DNA of 64,000 nt, from positions 28,778 to 92,777 of the forward strand of contig NZ_LXIE01000031.1 of NCBI RefSeq assembly GCF_001641085.1. Direction: 5' to 3'. Each line of letters begins with the position of its first letter. Positions within the stretch are counted from its first letter, which is position 1. This DNA is from Aequorivita soesokkakensis. GTDB taxonomy: Bacteria > Bacteroidota > Bacteroidia > Flavobacteriales > Flavobacteriaceae. The translations under genes and the position numbers were made by a program. Below are positions 32,583-41,937 of the stretch, piece by piece. The notes beneath the pieces are model-generated. The model was not told the DNA's origin, made no database searches, and saw only the letters and a list, made by a program, of their open reading frames with translations.

Positions 32583-34802
32583 TTACTTGTGTATAATTTT
32601 AGAACTTTCCTTTCTTTCATCTACTTTTATATTTTCTGACTGCTTTTCTGAAATTACGCTTGGAGCATCAGGAAACCTAAGATCAGTATAAGAGGATTTT
32701 TCGCCAGAAACTTTATTTATTTCATCTTTTCTATTAGCCACTATATGCCATGAAAAAGAAACGTTTGACTCTCCATTTTGCAGTTCTTTTACTTTAAAAC
32801 CTGTTGCAGTTTTATCTGTGACAAAAACTCCATTGCATTCTCCTTCCAATTGAATAAATACTTTTAATGGGTGCTTATTGTCAACAGTAATATTTTGGGA
32901 AAAAATGGGGTCAATTGAAATATTCGCAATACCGTTAACCAATCGGCCCGTTCCATAATCTTCAAAAAGAACCTCGGGGGCTTCCGGTGCAAACATTATT
33001 TTTTGCGCTCCATTCTGAGTATTGCTCTCAACAATTGTGGAAACAATACCATTTCCAATTATTTTATAATTAGTGCCATTGTATCTTGCCCCTGTATAAG
33101 CCCATGAGGCATCACTATTGCCTCCACTATAGAAATACCCTCCATAATACATATTGTCAGAACCTTGAGCGCTTTCATTAGTATATCCAGCAAGCATAGC
33201 TCTAGGGTCTTTTACATCCTGATCGGAGGCAGATCCTGAATAATTTGTTTGAAATCTTGCAGCTTCTCTTACACCACTTGTTTTTTCAGTAAGGACATAT
33301 AGTCCCAAGTCTTTGGCATTGGCATTTATTGCAATATTTAAAACCTCAGTTGTAGAAATGGAATTGGCGCTACCTGATACTGCACGGATGCCAATATTTG
33401 AATAATTGGCAGGCCTTTTGTCTGCTATGGCAATCATTCCGTTGGCGCCATTGCTTCCAGATGCCAAACCGGCTACTCCTCCAGTAAGTTTATCGTTTCC
33501 ACTGTATGTTGTAGTTCCATAGGATCCATGCGAGTTTTCTGCATAACCAAACACGCCAATTCCTGTTCCATAATTTTCACCAATAATTGCATCTCCGGAA
33601 CCATTTTCTACCCCATAAATTGAAGAGCCGCCAACGCTTGAAATTTCTGAAACTATTCCATAGTCGCTTTTTCCATCATTTATTCTTAATGTAGCATTGG
33701 ATAAAGGATTAGAGCCAATTGCAACATTGCCTTCTGAAAGTATACGCAAACGTTCTTGGTTGTTGGTACGGATTGCAAAATCCTGTTCGTCGGCAGTACC
33801 CAAAAAATGATACTCAGCGCTGGTTCCATAATTTCCTTCAGCTGACCAGTCATTGCCATTTACACCATCTATGGCGACCCATCGATAGCTATTCCAATAG
33901 TAAAATCCTGGTGCAACCAAATGTTCCCCACTGCCGGAATAGTTTATATTATAAACCAATAGTCCAGTTGCAGGTGAAGAGATTGGAGCTGATTCATAGG
34001 TGTCTGTGAGCATAACCCTATTTACAAGTAGACCGCGATTTGTATCAGCCATATCAATTTGTGAACTTGTGTCGGGTTCATTTGTTCCAAAGCCAAAATT
34101 GTCATTTTCACCACTTACAAAAAAGGAGTTTTCATTATTGATTGTTGCAATTCTAAAATCCATATTCAACATATCTGGATTAATCAGAAATTCTAAATTT
34201 TCAGTGCTCTCAGCATTTGTATTGAAGAATGTTGAGTTATTAATAGAAAGATTCATTTGGTTATTTCCTGATTTCCAAAAACCCATCGTCTTGTTTTCAT
34301 CCCAAGAATAAAAAGGGGCATCTAGAGTGCCATTGCCCAAGGCGAGAACTTGATCTGCATTTGATATTCTAAATCTTTGGATATTGTTTGTGCCTAAACT
34401 GAGGGACTGTTCATCAGTTGTTCCAATAAAATTTATATTTTCATCAGTGCCAGCAGTTCCCATGAGCCCCCATTTTTCTGAATCGGCCATTGCTTTCCAT
34501 TTGGTACCCGACCAATAATAATAACCAGGAACTACAGCATTATTTCCATTACCAGCTGTAGCTGTATTATAGACTAATAGACTTTCAGTTGGGAAAGGTT
34601 TTATAGGGTCAATTGAATTAGTGCCTATTAAAGCAACTCTAGGAATCAATAAACCTTTTGATCCAGTTATGTCACTAATGTCGAGTATGGCTGATAGATC
34701 TGGGGATGTAGTGCCAATTCCCACTTGAGCCAATAGGTTATATTTCGGGAAAATTACAAATATGGCTAATGCCAAAATTATTCGTAGTAGTTTTAGATTC
34801 AT
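32583..34802 (-). CDS. Large secreted protein with two copies of the GIGT/LLIPR module
   Basis: The 739-residue protein has a signal peptide ending KYNLLAQ and the module VGIGTTSPDLSAILDISD, GLLIPRVALIGTN and PGYYYWSGTKWKAM; a second copy follows near 240-330 (QIDMADTNRGLLVNRVML and PGFYYWNSYRWVAI). A Gly/Asn/Ser-rich middle part (SSIYGVENGSGDAIIGENYG) resembles beta-strand repeats. The C-terminus (GRLVNGIANISIDPIF, GVFVTDKTATGFKVKEL) is a module seen at the end of diverse bacterial surface proteins. No T9SS tail is present. It is a separate unit upstream of the three smaller relatives. Confidence 0.75.
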   Translation of the reverse strand: MNLKLLRIILALAIFVIFPKYNLLAQVGIGTTSPDLSAILDISDITGSKGLLIPRVALIGTNSIDPIKPFPTESLLVYNTATAGNGNNAVVPGYYYWSGTKWKAMADSEKWGLMGTAGTDENINFIGTTDEQSLSLGTNNIQRFRISNADQVLALGNGTLDAPFYSWDENKTMGFWKSGNNQMNLSINNSTFFNTNAESTENLEFLINPDMLNMDFRIATINNENSFFVSGENDNFGFGTNEPDTSSQIDMADTNRGLLVNRVMLTDTYESAPISSPATGLLVYNINYSGSGEHLVAPGFYYWNSYRWVAIDGVNGNDWSAEGNYGTSAEYHFLGTADEQDFAIRTNNQERLRILSEGNVAIGSNPLSNATLRINDGKSDYGIVSEISSVGGSSIYGVENGSGDAIIGENYGTGIGVFGYAENSHGSYGTTTYSGNDKLTGGVAGLASGSNGANGMIAIADKRPANYSNIGIRAVSGSANSISTTEVLNIAINANAKDLGLYVLTEKTSGVREAARFQTNYSGSASDQDVKDPRAMLAGYTNESAQGSDNMYYGGYFYSGGNSDASWAYTGARYNGTNYKIIGNGIVSTIVESNTQNGAQKIMFAPEAPEVLFEDYGTGRLVNGIANISIDPIFSQNITVDNKHPLKVFIQLEGECNGVFVTDKTATGFKVKELQNGESNVSFSWHIVANRKDEINKVSGEKSSYTDLRFPDAPSVISEKQSENIKVDERKESSKIIHK

Positions 34803-34935
34803 AATTTGGGACTATTGAAAATAAGAACAAGAATAATACAAAAAATCGATTAAAAGCAAATTTATACGATAAAAGTTGCATTATTTTAATATTTAACTTT
34901 TTAATTATAATCTATTTCCTACATATTTTTTGTTT
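34803..34935 (-). promoter_or_regulatory. Upstream region of the 739-residue gene (diverged duplicate)
   Basis: The minus strand contains TAAATTTG, a full -7 box, about 60 bases before the start codon, within TTTGCTTTTAATCGA. The ordered blocks TGTAGGAAATA, TTTGCTTTT-ATCGA and CCCAAATTATG match the spacer at 32432-32582. Confidence 0.5.
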
Positions 34936-35022
34936 TAGATATTAATATGTAGGATTCTATGTAAGAATAGAATTTATCAAAATAAGCCAAAATGAATAAA
35001 TTCATTAATTATCTTTACCATT

Positions 35023-35946
35023 ATGCAATTTTTCTTGTCTTTTAGCTCTTTACCATGCATTGAAATTGATTTGTCTCCGTTCAATTTTTTGGGATATTCT
35101 TTATTTATTAAAAGAGAAGACCTTCTCCATCCCTACGTTTCTGGCAATAAATTCAGAAAACTCAAATACAACTTTTTAGAGGCACAAGAAAAAAACCACA
35201 AAACCTTACTTACTTTCGGCGGGGCATTTTCCAATCATATCGCAGCTGTGGCAGCTGCTGGCAAAGAATGTGGTCTAAAAACTATCGGTATCATTCGCGG
35301 GGAAGAGCTGGAAAAGAAAATTTCTGAAAATCCAACACTTTCCTTTGCAAAGGATTGTGGTATGCAGCTACATTTCATTTCGCGGGAAGCTTATAGAGCT
35401 AAAGATGAAGCTGAATTCATTCACGATTTAAAAATGCAATTTGGAGATTTCTATCTGTTGCCCGAGGGCGGAACCAATGCACTTGCGGTAAAAGGATGTG
35501 AAGAAATTTTATATGAAAAAGAAAATATTTTTGATTATATATGTGTCCCTGTAGGAACTGGTGGCACTATGGCAGGATTAGTAAAAGCTTCAAATGAAAA
35601 GCAGAAAGTTTTGGGTTTTTCTGCTTTAAAGGGAACTTTTCAATCTTCAGAAATAACAAAATATACTTCCAAAACCAATTTTGAAATCACTGACGCCTAT
35701 TGTTTTGGTGGCTATGGCAAAATAGATCTAGATTTAATTCGTTTCATTAATGAGTTTAAGCGAAAGACCAAAATTCCGCTAGATCCTGTATATACCGGAA
35801 AAATGATGTATGGCATTTTCGATCTCTTAAAAAAGGGGCATTTCAAAGAAAATAGCCGTATTTTTGCAATACATACCGGAGGCTTGCAGGGTATTGCCGG
35901 AATGAACCAGAAATTGAAAAAGAAAAACCTTCCCATAATTGAATAA
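35023..35946 (+). CDS. PLP-dependent D-cysteine desulfhydrase / ACC deaminase family enzyme
   Basis: The fold type II PLP enzyme has its cofactor lysine at Lys43 in YVSGNKFRKLKYN, the SNHIAA segment (FGGAFSNHIAAVAAAGKECG) that binds the substrate carboxylate, the phosphate loop PVGTGGTMAGLV and a C-terminal AIHTGGLQG. These are shared by D-cysteine desulfhydrase and 1-aminocyclopropane-1-carboxylate deaminase. D-cysteine desulfhydrase or a related amino acid lyase is more likely in a flavobacterium, but the sequence does not settle it. The next gene starts two bases after its stop, so the two are cotranscribed. Confidence 0.85.
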   Translation: MQFFLSFSSLPCIEIDLSPFNFLGYSLFIKREDLLHPYVSGNKFRKLKYNFLEAQEKNHKTLLTFGGAFSNHIAAVAAAGKECGLKTIGIIRGEELEKKISENPTLSFAKDCGMQLHFISREAYRAKDEAEFIHDLKMQFGDFYLLPEGGTNALAVKGCEEILYEKENIFDYICVPVGTGGTMAGLVKASNEKQKVLGFSALKGTFQSSEITKYTSKTNFEITDAYCFGGYGKIDLDLIRFINEFKRKTKIPLDPVYTGKMMYGIFDLLKKGHFKENSRIFAIHTGGLQGIAGMNQKLKKKNLPIIE

Positions 35947-35947
35947 A

Positions 35948-36784
35948 ATGATTGGCAGAATAACCACGCTTCTTCTTATATGTATCCTTTGCTTTGGCAG
36001 TTGCAAATCAAAAAAAACCGCAACTTCCCACAGAAAAAAAACCAAAACCGAACGCGTTGTTAGGGTCAAACAGCCCATCAAGGAAAAAGACACCAAGGCG
36101 GAAGAGCCCGATGTTGTAGTAGTTCCGGTAAACATTCCTTATAGTGAACGCGTCGCTAATTATATAAACGAATTTAGCGGAATTGCAAAAGAAGAAATGC
36201 TACAGTACGGAATTCCCGCAAGTATCACTCTTGCCCAAGGTATCTTGGAAAGTGGTGCCGGAGCAGGCGAACTTACCTTGAAAGCCAACAATCATTTTGG
36301 GATAAAATGCCACACAGGATGGGAAGGCGATCGCGTTTATCACGATGATGACGAAAGGCAGGAATGTTTCAGAAAATATAGCGACCCAAAATATTCCTAT
36401 CGTGATCATTCACTATTCCTGACGCAAAGAAGTAGATATCAAGATTTGTTCAAATTGCGGAAAGATGATTACAAAGGTTGGGCAAAAGGTTTACGGAAAG
36501 CAGGCTATGCAACTGATCCAAAATATCCCGACAAACTTATAGGAATTATTGAAAGATATAATCTTGAAGCGTATGACGAAGAGGTCTTGGGCAAAAAAGT
36601 GAGCAGCACAGACCCAGACGATTCCAAAATCGGTACATATTCCGTGCAGGCTGGAGATACGCTTTACAGTATTTCAAAACGTTTCAATCTTACCGTGGAA
36701 ACTTTAAAAGAATACAACGGACTTCGAAACAACGATATATCCATAGGTCAGGTTTTATATCTACACCCAGTTAAAAATCAGTAA
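35948..36784 (+). CDS. Glucosaminidase-LysM lipoprotein (peptidoglycan hydrolase)
   Basis: The start at 35948 gives 278 residues with a lipoprotein signal (CILCFGSC, Cys19). A basic linker (20-60) leads to a FlgJ/LytG-type glucosaminidase domain with the catalytic Glu101 in [14 protein letters not shown], and [20 protein letters not shown] plus SYRDHSLFL complete the family pattern. A C-terminal LysM domain ([20 protein letters not shown] to the end) binds peptidoglycan. The enzyme would cleave glycan strands from the outer-membrane side of the periplasm. It lies one base past the end of the PLP enzyme gene. Confidence 0.9.
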   Translation: MIGRITTLLLICILCFGSCKSKKTATSHRKKTKTERVVRVKQPIKEKDTKAEEPDVVVVPVNIPYSERVANYINEFSGIAKEEMLQYGIPASITLAQGILESGAGAGELTLKANNHFGIKCHTGWEGDRVYHDDDERQECFRKYSDPKYSYRDHSLFLTQRSRYQDLFKLRKDDYKGWAKGLRKAGYATDPKYPDKLIGIIERYNLEAYDEEVLGKKVSSTDPDDSKIGTYSVQAGDTLYSISKRFNLTVETLKEYNGLRNNDISIGQVLYLHPVKNQ

Positions 36785-36858
36785 AAAGTTTTCAATCGAA
36801 GTCGCAGTTTTCAGTAATTTTTTCTTCAATTATTAATACCAATTTCTTAAAAACTAAT

Positions 36859-38148
36859 ATGAAATATCAAAGAAGCAGTTCCCTTTTCGAAGAAGCCCAA
36901 AATGTTATTCCGGGCGGCGTAAATTCGCCGGTACGAGCATTTAAGGCAGTTGGCGGCACACCTGTTTTTGTTGAAAAAGCTAAGGGCGCTTATTTATATG
37001 ATGTAGACGGAAACAAATTGATCGATTACATAAATTCTTGGGGGCCGATGATTCTGGGCCATGCTTACGATCCCGTGGTTAATGCCGTAATTGAAAAGGC
37101 AAAAAAAGGAACTTCTTTCGGCATGCCCACAGAAATTGAAACCGAAATTGCCGCGCTTGCAGTTTCAATGGTGCCGAATATTGATAAAATCCGTTTTGTG
37201 AACAGTGGTACCGAAGCCTGTATGAGTGCTGTGCGTTTGGCGCGTGGATTCACTGGGAAAGATAAAATCATAAAATTTGCAGGTTGTTATCACGGCCATA
37301 GCGATTCATTCTTAATTCAAGCAGGAAGTGGGGCCGTTACTTTTGGAACCCCCAATAGTCCCGGTGTTACGGAAGGAACTGCAAAAGATACGCTCTTGGC
37401 AAATTACAACGATTTAAAAAATGTGGAAGAAGTTATAACCGCAAGCAAAAACGAAATTGCTTGTATTATTCTTGAACCCGTTGCAGGAAATATGGGCTGC
37501 ATCCCTCCTGCCAAAGGATTTTTGGAAGGCTTGCGGAAACTTTGTGACGAAAATAAAATCCTTTTGATTTTTGACGAAGTAATGACTGGTTTCCGACTAG
37601 CTGCAGGTGGCGCGCAGGAATTGTTCGGGATTAAGGCCGATATTATATGCTTCGGAAAAGTGATTGGTGGTGGACTTCCAGTTGGTGCTTTTGCAGCAAA
37701 AGCAGAAATAATGGATTATTTGGCGCCCATTGGCCCTGTTTATCAAGCTGGGACTTTGAGTGGCAATCCATTAGCGATGGCAGCTGGTTTGGCAATGTTG
37801 AAAGAGTTAAATGAAAACCGCGAAGTTTTCAACTCAATAAATAAAAAGACGGAATATCTTCAGAAAGGAATTGAGCAAGCACTTACTTCAGAAAATGTAA
37901 AATTCACGATCAACCGTTTGGGTTCTATGATATCGGTGCATTTTTCAGAAAAGCCTGTTACGGATTTTGCTTCTGCAGCCGAAGCGAACAATGAAAATTT
38001 TAAAAAGTTTTTCCACGGAATGCTCAATGAGCGAATCTATATTGCGCCCAGTGCTTTTGAAACTTGGTTCATTTGCGATGCATTGAGCTATGCAGATTTA
38101 GATTCAACTATTGCCGCCTGCAAAAAAATAGCTAAAGATTTAAAATAA
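36859..38148 (+). CDS. hemL: Glutamate-1-semialdehyde 2,1-aminomutase
   Basis: HemL converts glutamate-1-semialdehyde to 5-aminolevulinate, the precursor of haem, in the C5 pathway. The PLP lysine is Lys267 in [15 protein letters not shown]. The N-terminal [35 protein letters not shown] and [16 protein letters not shown] segments are diagnostic of HemL as against other class III aminotransferases. The length of 429 residues is standard. It lies 74 bases after the LysM lipoprotein gene and ends before a hairpin shared with the converging small gene. Confidence 0.96.
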   Translation: MKYQRSSSLFEEAQNVIPGGVNSPVRAFKAVGGTPVFVEKAKGAYLYDVDGNKLIDYINSWGPMILGHAYDPVVNAVIEKAKKGTSFGMPTEIETEIAALAVSMVPNIDKIRFVNSGTEACMSAVRLARGFTGKDKIIKFAGCYHGHSDSFLIQAGSGAVTFGTPNSPGVTEGTAKDTLLANYNDLKNVEEVITASKNEIACIILEPVAGNMGCIPPAKGFLEGLRKLCDENKILLIFDEVMTGFRLAAGGAQELFGIKADIICFGKVIGGGLPVGAFAAKAEIMDYLAPIGPVYQAGTLSGNPLAMAAGLAMLKELNENREVFNSINKKTEYLQKGIEQALTSENVKFTINRLGSMISVHFSEKPVTDFASAAEANNENFKKFFHGMLNERIYIAPSAFETWFICDALSYADLDSTIAACKKIAKDLK

Positions 38149-38152
38149 AAAA

Positions 38153-38176
38153 ACCCTTTCTAAATTTAGAAAGGGT
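38153..38176 (-). terminator. Perfect 24-base palindromic terminator
   Basis: ACCCTTTCTAAA pairs fully with TTTAGAAAGGGT. Read on the minus strand it is followed by seven T, so it mainly ends the 115-residue gene; on the plus strand the T tract after hemL is weak. Confidence 0.8.
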
Positions 38177-38200
38177 CTTGATTTTAAATATAATTAATCA

Positions 38201-38548
38201 CTAATTATTCATTTTCAGCCATTTGGCGTATTGATCGGCGGTTAAGGTTTTCTTCATTGCTTCTTTTAACTGATCGTCCAATTTTTTCTTTTCAGCAGCC
38301 ACGGAAGCATCTTTTGAATCTTTCCCGTCAACATTTTTTTGGTAACCTACCTCTTTGGCAACAAGAGCTCTAAATATAGTTCTGCCTTGGTCGCCGTTTA
38401 GGTTTAATGTTTCGGTAAGCTTTGCAGTTTCAGCTTTGGCAATTACCTCTGGTCTTCCTTTATCCTGCGATAATGATTGTGCCGAGGCAGTTTGTATTCC
38501 TAATAGCATTGTAGTTGCAAAGGCAATTACTGTAAGTATGTTTTTCAT
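38201..38548 (-). CDS. Small secreted helical protein, Spy/CpxP-like
   Basis: The 115-residue protein has a signal peptide (MKNILTVIAFATTMLLGIQT, cleaved after ASA). The mature part is helical and ends in KKTLTADQYAKWLKMNN, which matches the L-T-x-x-Q-x-x-K/R-W pattern of the Spy/CpxP family of periplasmic chaperones; a first helix has LTETLNLNGDQGRTI. It lies next to a second such gene but with its own terminator, so both may belong to an envelope-stress or metal-response set. The function is inferred from the motif only. Confidence 0.7.
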   Translation of the reverse strand: MKNILTVIAFATTMLLGIQTASAQSLSQDKGRPEVIAKAETAKLTETLNLNGDQGRTIFRALVAKEVGYQKNVDGKDSKDASVAAEKKKLDDQLKEAMKKTLTADQYAKWLKMNN

Positions 38549-38636
38549 TGGTTTAAAATTTTAAAGTTACTAATGTAACTATTTTATAAACAACTAAAAC
38601 AATAACTGCGCCAAAAAAAATGATTTTAAGATTATT

Positions 38637-39065
38637 TTAATCTCTGCGCGGTTTATCCGGACTGTTTTTGCGTTTCATATTATCACGCTTGTGGTGACGG
38701 CTTTTTTCCCATTTTGTAAGTTGCTCTTCCGTAAGGATTTCTTTTAGCTGTTTCTTCATTGCAATTTGTCTGTCCAGCATTGCACTTTTTGCTTCAAATT
38801 TTTGGGCATCGGTCATTTCGCTTTTATTTTCAGGACGTGCAGGTTTGTTTTTCTCCATCTCCACAAACAGTTGTTTCACTTTGGTTTGTTGTGAATCGTT
38901 CAAACCTAAATCTAGGGTCATTTTTTTTGCGCGTAACTCAGCTTTTTGCTCAGGAGTGAAATTTTCCTTCATCTCTTTGCGATGTTCCCTTTTTTCAGAA
39001 TTTTTATTCTGTGCAGTTATGGCGAAGGTTGTAAATGCCATTAAAATTATCATTGCTTTTTTCAT
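38637..39065 (-). CDS. Spy/CpxP-like periplasmic protein
   Basis: A signal peptide (MKKAMIILMAFTTFAITAQ) is followed by a very basic, helical 120 residues with two LTxxQ-type motifs: LGLNDSQQTKVKQLFVEM in the middle and LKEILTEEQLTKWEKSR near the end, followed by a His/Lys/Arg-rich tail (HHKRDNMKRKNSPDKPRRD). The DLGLNDSQ pattern is characteristic of flavobacterial Spy-like proteins. The His and acidic residues could bind metal, but that is not shown. It lies 88 bases upstream of the shorter relative. Confidence 0.75.
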   Translation of the reverse strand: MKKAMIILMAFTTFAITAQNKNSEKREHRKEMKENFTPEQKAELRAKKMTLDLGLNDSQQTKVKQLFVEMEKNKPARPENKSEMTDAQKFEAKSAMLDRQIAMKKQLKEILTEEQLTKWEKSRHHKRDNMKRKNSPDKPRRD

Positions 39066-39143
39066 CTTGTATTTTTTTATTGTTCAACATAGCTATGACG
39101 GAAAAATTTTAAATAGGTTTAATCTGCGCTATTTTTCTGAAAT

Positions 39144-39166
39144 AAAAAAAGCCGCAAAAAGCGGCT
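39144..39166 (-). terminator. Intrinsic terminator of the diheme cytochrome gene
   Basis: AGCCGC (39150-39155) pairs with GCGGCT (39161-39166), and read on the minus strand the stem is followed by a T run. It starts 29 bases past the stop codon. Confidence 0.8.
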
Positions 39167-39195
39167 CCAATTATTATTTTTTCCATAATAAAACG

Positions 39196-40452
39196 CTATA
39201 GGGAATCTATATATTCATTGAGCATTTGTAAGGCTTCACCGTGAATTACGGTTCTTCCCAATTGCGGCATTCTATAGGTTGGAAGTGTACTTTGAAAACG
39301 AGCAATTATTTCGCCTCGGTTTGCGTAAATTCCTGTATCACCAAAAGCTGTTTCCAGTCTAAAATCCAAGAAAAATCCGGGTGGAACGCTTCCGCCCGGC
39401 TGGTGGCAGTGGGCGCAGTTTACGTCCATGTACGCACGGGCGCGATCATCAATCAATAAAGTTTCATCTTCCCAATTTGGCAAAACGCTAATATTACCGG
39501 AAGTTACACCCTGCAAAAGCCCAAGGCCAGTAAGATAATCCAACTGGTTTTGATTGGTATAGGAAGGAATAAAGTTCAAATTGCGAAGTTTTGGGCCAAT
39601 AGGAAAAGTAGTTGCGTTGTTGTTATGGCAGGTAAAACAATCCTGTTTGGAAGGAATTTGATAATCAACATTTTGGGCATTTCCATTTCCATCTATGTAA
39701 CTTATTGCTTCGGTGCTACCTGTTTCGCGGTAGGTTGCTTCGGTTTGGGCGGTGTTCCAAATGTAATCGCCAACAAGCCAAGTGCCGTTTACTTTTAAAA
39801 GAATTCGAGTCTCAATAATTTTTTTGCCCAAAGAAGGGTCGCGTTCGTCAAGGTTGTAATAGAATGTTTTTGCAATTAGGGTATTATCTGGAAAAGTTGG
39901 CAACAAATTACTATTGTTAAAACGCATACTTTGTCCGTCGGGAAGACGGATTAGCCTTTGTTTATGTGCATAATCCGTGAAAAGTGTGCTGTTAATTTCA
40001 TAAAGTTGCACGCCGTTAGCTGGATCTAAATCTGAAAGATTTCCACCAAAAACTCCCATTTGTGAAAGTAATGGTAAAAATGATAAAGGCTGTTGAATCG
40101 TAAAAGCTTCCAGCGTATTGCTTTGGCCAGATTCGTTTTCTTCCGCATCCAATGCAGTAACGTAAAAACTATATGCTGTTCCAGCAGTAAGATTTTGAAT
40201 GGTTGCGGAGGTTTCGGTAATTAAACCTACAAGTGCTGTTCCGTCTTGGTAAATTCGGTAACCCGTAACGCCAACATTATCGGTTGACGCTTCCCAACTG
40301 AGCTTTAGGGAAGTTTCAGTTTGCTCTGAGGCGGTTAAGTTTAATGGTTTTGAAGGGGCTTGGGTATCAACTTCTACGGGATCATAGCCATCATCTTTTC
40401 CGCAAGCGGTAATCATTAAGCCAATAAGGGCCAGAAAAACTAATTTCTTCAT
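39196..40452 (-). CDS. Diheme c-type cytochrome lipoprotein with fibronectin type III domain
   Basis: The protein has 418 residues with a lipobox (LMITAC), a fibronectin type III domain at about 30-118 (PSKPLNLTASEQTETSLKLS), and a C-terminal part of the SO2930/HNE_0200 type with two CxxCH haem sites: CFTCH (272-276) and CAHCHQPGG (346-350). Segments such as TLFTDYAHKQRLIRLPDGQ and DERDPSLGKKIIETRILLK are typical of that family. It would sit on the outer membrane; its redox partner is unknown. The Fn3 fusion is less common in the family and may help anchoring. It is divergent from the toroid protein gene. Confidence 0.85.
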   Translation of the reverse strand: MKKLVFLALIGLMITACGKDDGYDPVEVDTQAPSKPLNLTASEQTETSLKLSWEASTDNVGVTGYRIYQDGTALVGLITETSATIQNLTAGTAYSFYVTALDAEENESGQSNTLEAFTIQQPLSFLPLLSQMGVFGGNLSDLDPANGVQLYEINSTLFTDYAHKQRLIRLPDGQSMRFNNSNLLPTFPDNTLIAKTFYYNLDERDPSLGKKIIETRILLKVNGTWLVGDYIWNTAQTEATYRETGSTEAISYIDGNGNAQNVDYQIPSKQDCFTCHNNNATTFPIGPKLRNLNFIPSYTNQNQLDYLTGLGLLQGVTSGNISVLPNWEDETLLIDDRARAYMDVNCAHCHQPGGSVPPGFFLDFRLETAFGDTGIYANRGEIIARFQSTLPTYRMPQLGRTVIHGEALQMLNEYIDSL

Positions 40453-40630
40453 TTTTTATTAATTGAGTTCCTAAAAATATAAAAATTGGTTGAATGGGTA
40501 GGATTTTGGCTGTTAAATTAAAAATCATTCAAAAGATAACCTCCCTCATTGAAAAGTTATGTTCCCTAAATGTGTGTTTTATTATAGATGTGTTATCAAT
40601 AGTTTCGGTAGAAATTTAAAATGTAATACT

Positions 40631-41929
40631 ATGAAAACGAAATTTTTATTATTGCTTCCAATTTTTTTAGGACTTGGTTTTTTGGGATTCATTTCCTCTA
40701 AAAATGATTATCCCGAAACCAAAAGAGTATTGGCCCATGAGGATGGGTGTGTGTTTATGACGGTTATGGGCGAGCAATCGTCTGAAAATTACAGTGTTTT
40801 TAAGAATGACGAAAACCTAAACCTTTCAGTAAATGATGGTCTTTTGTGGTTAACGGAAGCCCAATTACCCAATGGTGGCTATGGTGCGGGAAGCCACGCA
40901 CATCAGGAAATTATGGATCCGCATGCTGTACCAGCCGATCCTGCAACCACCGCAATGGTTGGAATGGCTTTTTTAAGAAGTGGAAACACTTTGGAAAAAG
41001 GAACGTATTCCAAAAACCTTCAAAAAGCATTGAATTATCTATTGGAAACTGTTGAGAACACTTCTAAAGACAATCCTTATATAACCGATGTTCGCGGCAC
41101 GCAAATACAGACGAAACTTGGACAGAATATAGATGCAGTGCTTACGGCACAGTTTTTTGCAAATATGCTTCACCAAAATTTAAAGTCTTCGGAAAAGAAG
41201 AGAATTGAACGTGCATTGGATATCTGTGTTTCAAAAATTGAAGCTGCAACCGATGCCGAAGGAAAACAGCAGGGCGCTGGTTGGGCCGGGGTTTTGCAGA
41301 GTGGTTTGGCGAGCACTGCCTTGGAATCTGCCTCGGCAATGGGGGTGAATGTTGATAAAGAAGTTTTGAATAGAACCCGCAATTACCAAAAAGGTAATTA
41401 TGACGAAAAGACAAACGAAGTTAAAACCGACGATGGAGCTGGTGTGATGCTCTATGCCGTGAGTGGCAGCGTTCGTGCAACCGCAAAAGATGCAAGAAGG
41501 GCGGAAGAAAAAATAAATAAAGCAAAGAAGGAAGGTAAGCTTGCGGAAAATGCTCCCGTAACCGTTGAAAACCTTAGAAAAGCTGGTTATTCGAAAGAAG
41601 AGGCGGCAGAATATTCCACAAGTTACAATGTATATCAATCCGCAAAAAATACGGCGCAACAGGAAGATGTGTTAAATGGTTTTGGAAATAATGGGGGAGA
41701 AGAATTTTTGAGCTTTTTACAGACTGGCGAATCATTGGTGGTGAACAAAGACAAGGATTGGAAAAAATGGTACGATGATATGAGCGGACGTATTTTGAAA
41801 ATCCAGAATACGGACGGCAGTTGGAACGGACACCACTGTATTACCAGCCCAGTGTTTTGCACGGCAACGAGCATATTGTTGCTTACAGTGGAAAATGATA
41901 TTGACTATTTACGAAAAGTTGGAGAATAA
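40631..41929 (+). CDS. Secreted alpha/alpha-toroid (prenyltransferase/squalene-oxidase repeat) protein
   Basis: The start at 40631 (432 residues) places a signal or anchor segment (LLLLPIFLGLGFLGFI) at the N-terminus. Two ends carry QW-like repeats (NDGLLWLTEAQLPNGGYGAG near 70 and KIQNTDGSWNGHHC near 395), as in alpha-toroid proteins. The cyclase acid motif DxDD is absent, so it is unlikely to be a triterpene cyclase. A basic helical insert (KDARRAEEKINKAKKEG and TVENLRKAGYSKEEAAEY) interrupts the fold. The function is unknown; peptide or glycan binding is a possibility. Confidence 0.65.
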   Translation: MKTKFLLLLPIFLGLGFLGFISSKNDYPETKRVLAHEDGCVFMTVMGEQSSENYSVFKNDENLNLSVNDGLLWLTEAQLPNGGYGAGSHAHQEIMDPHAVPADPATTAMVGMAFLRSGNTLEKGTYSKNLQKALNYLLETVENTSKDNPYITDVRGTQIQTKLGQNIDAVLTAQFFANMLHQNLKSSEKKRIERALDICVSKIEAATDAEGKQQGAGWAGVLQSGLASTALESASAMGVNVDKEVLNRTRNYQKGNYDEKTNEVKTDDGAGVMLYAVSGSVRATAKDARRAEEKINKAKKEGKLAENAPVTVENLRKAGYSKEEAAEYSTSYNVYQSAKNTAQQEDVLNGFGNNGGEEFLSFLQTGESLVVNKDKDWKKWYDDMSGRILKIQNTDGSWNGHHCITSPVFCTATSILLLTVENDIDYLRKVGE

Positions 41930-41937
41930 AAATTGAA

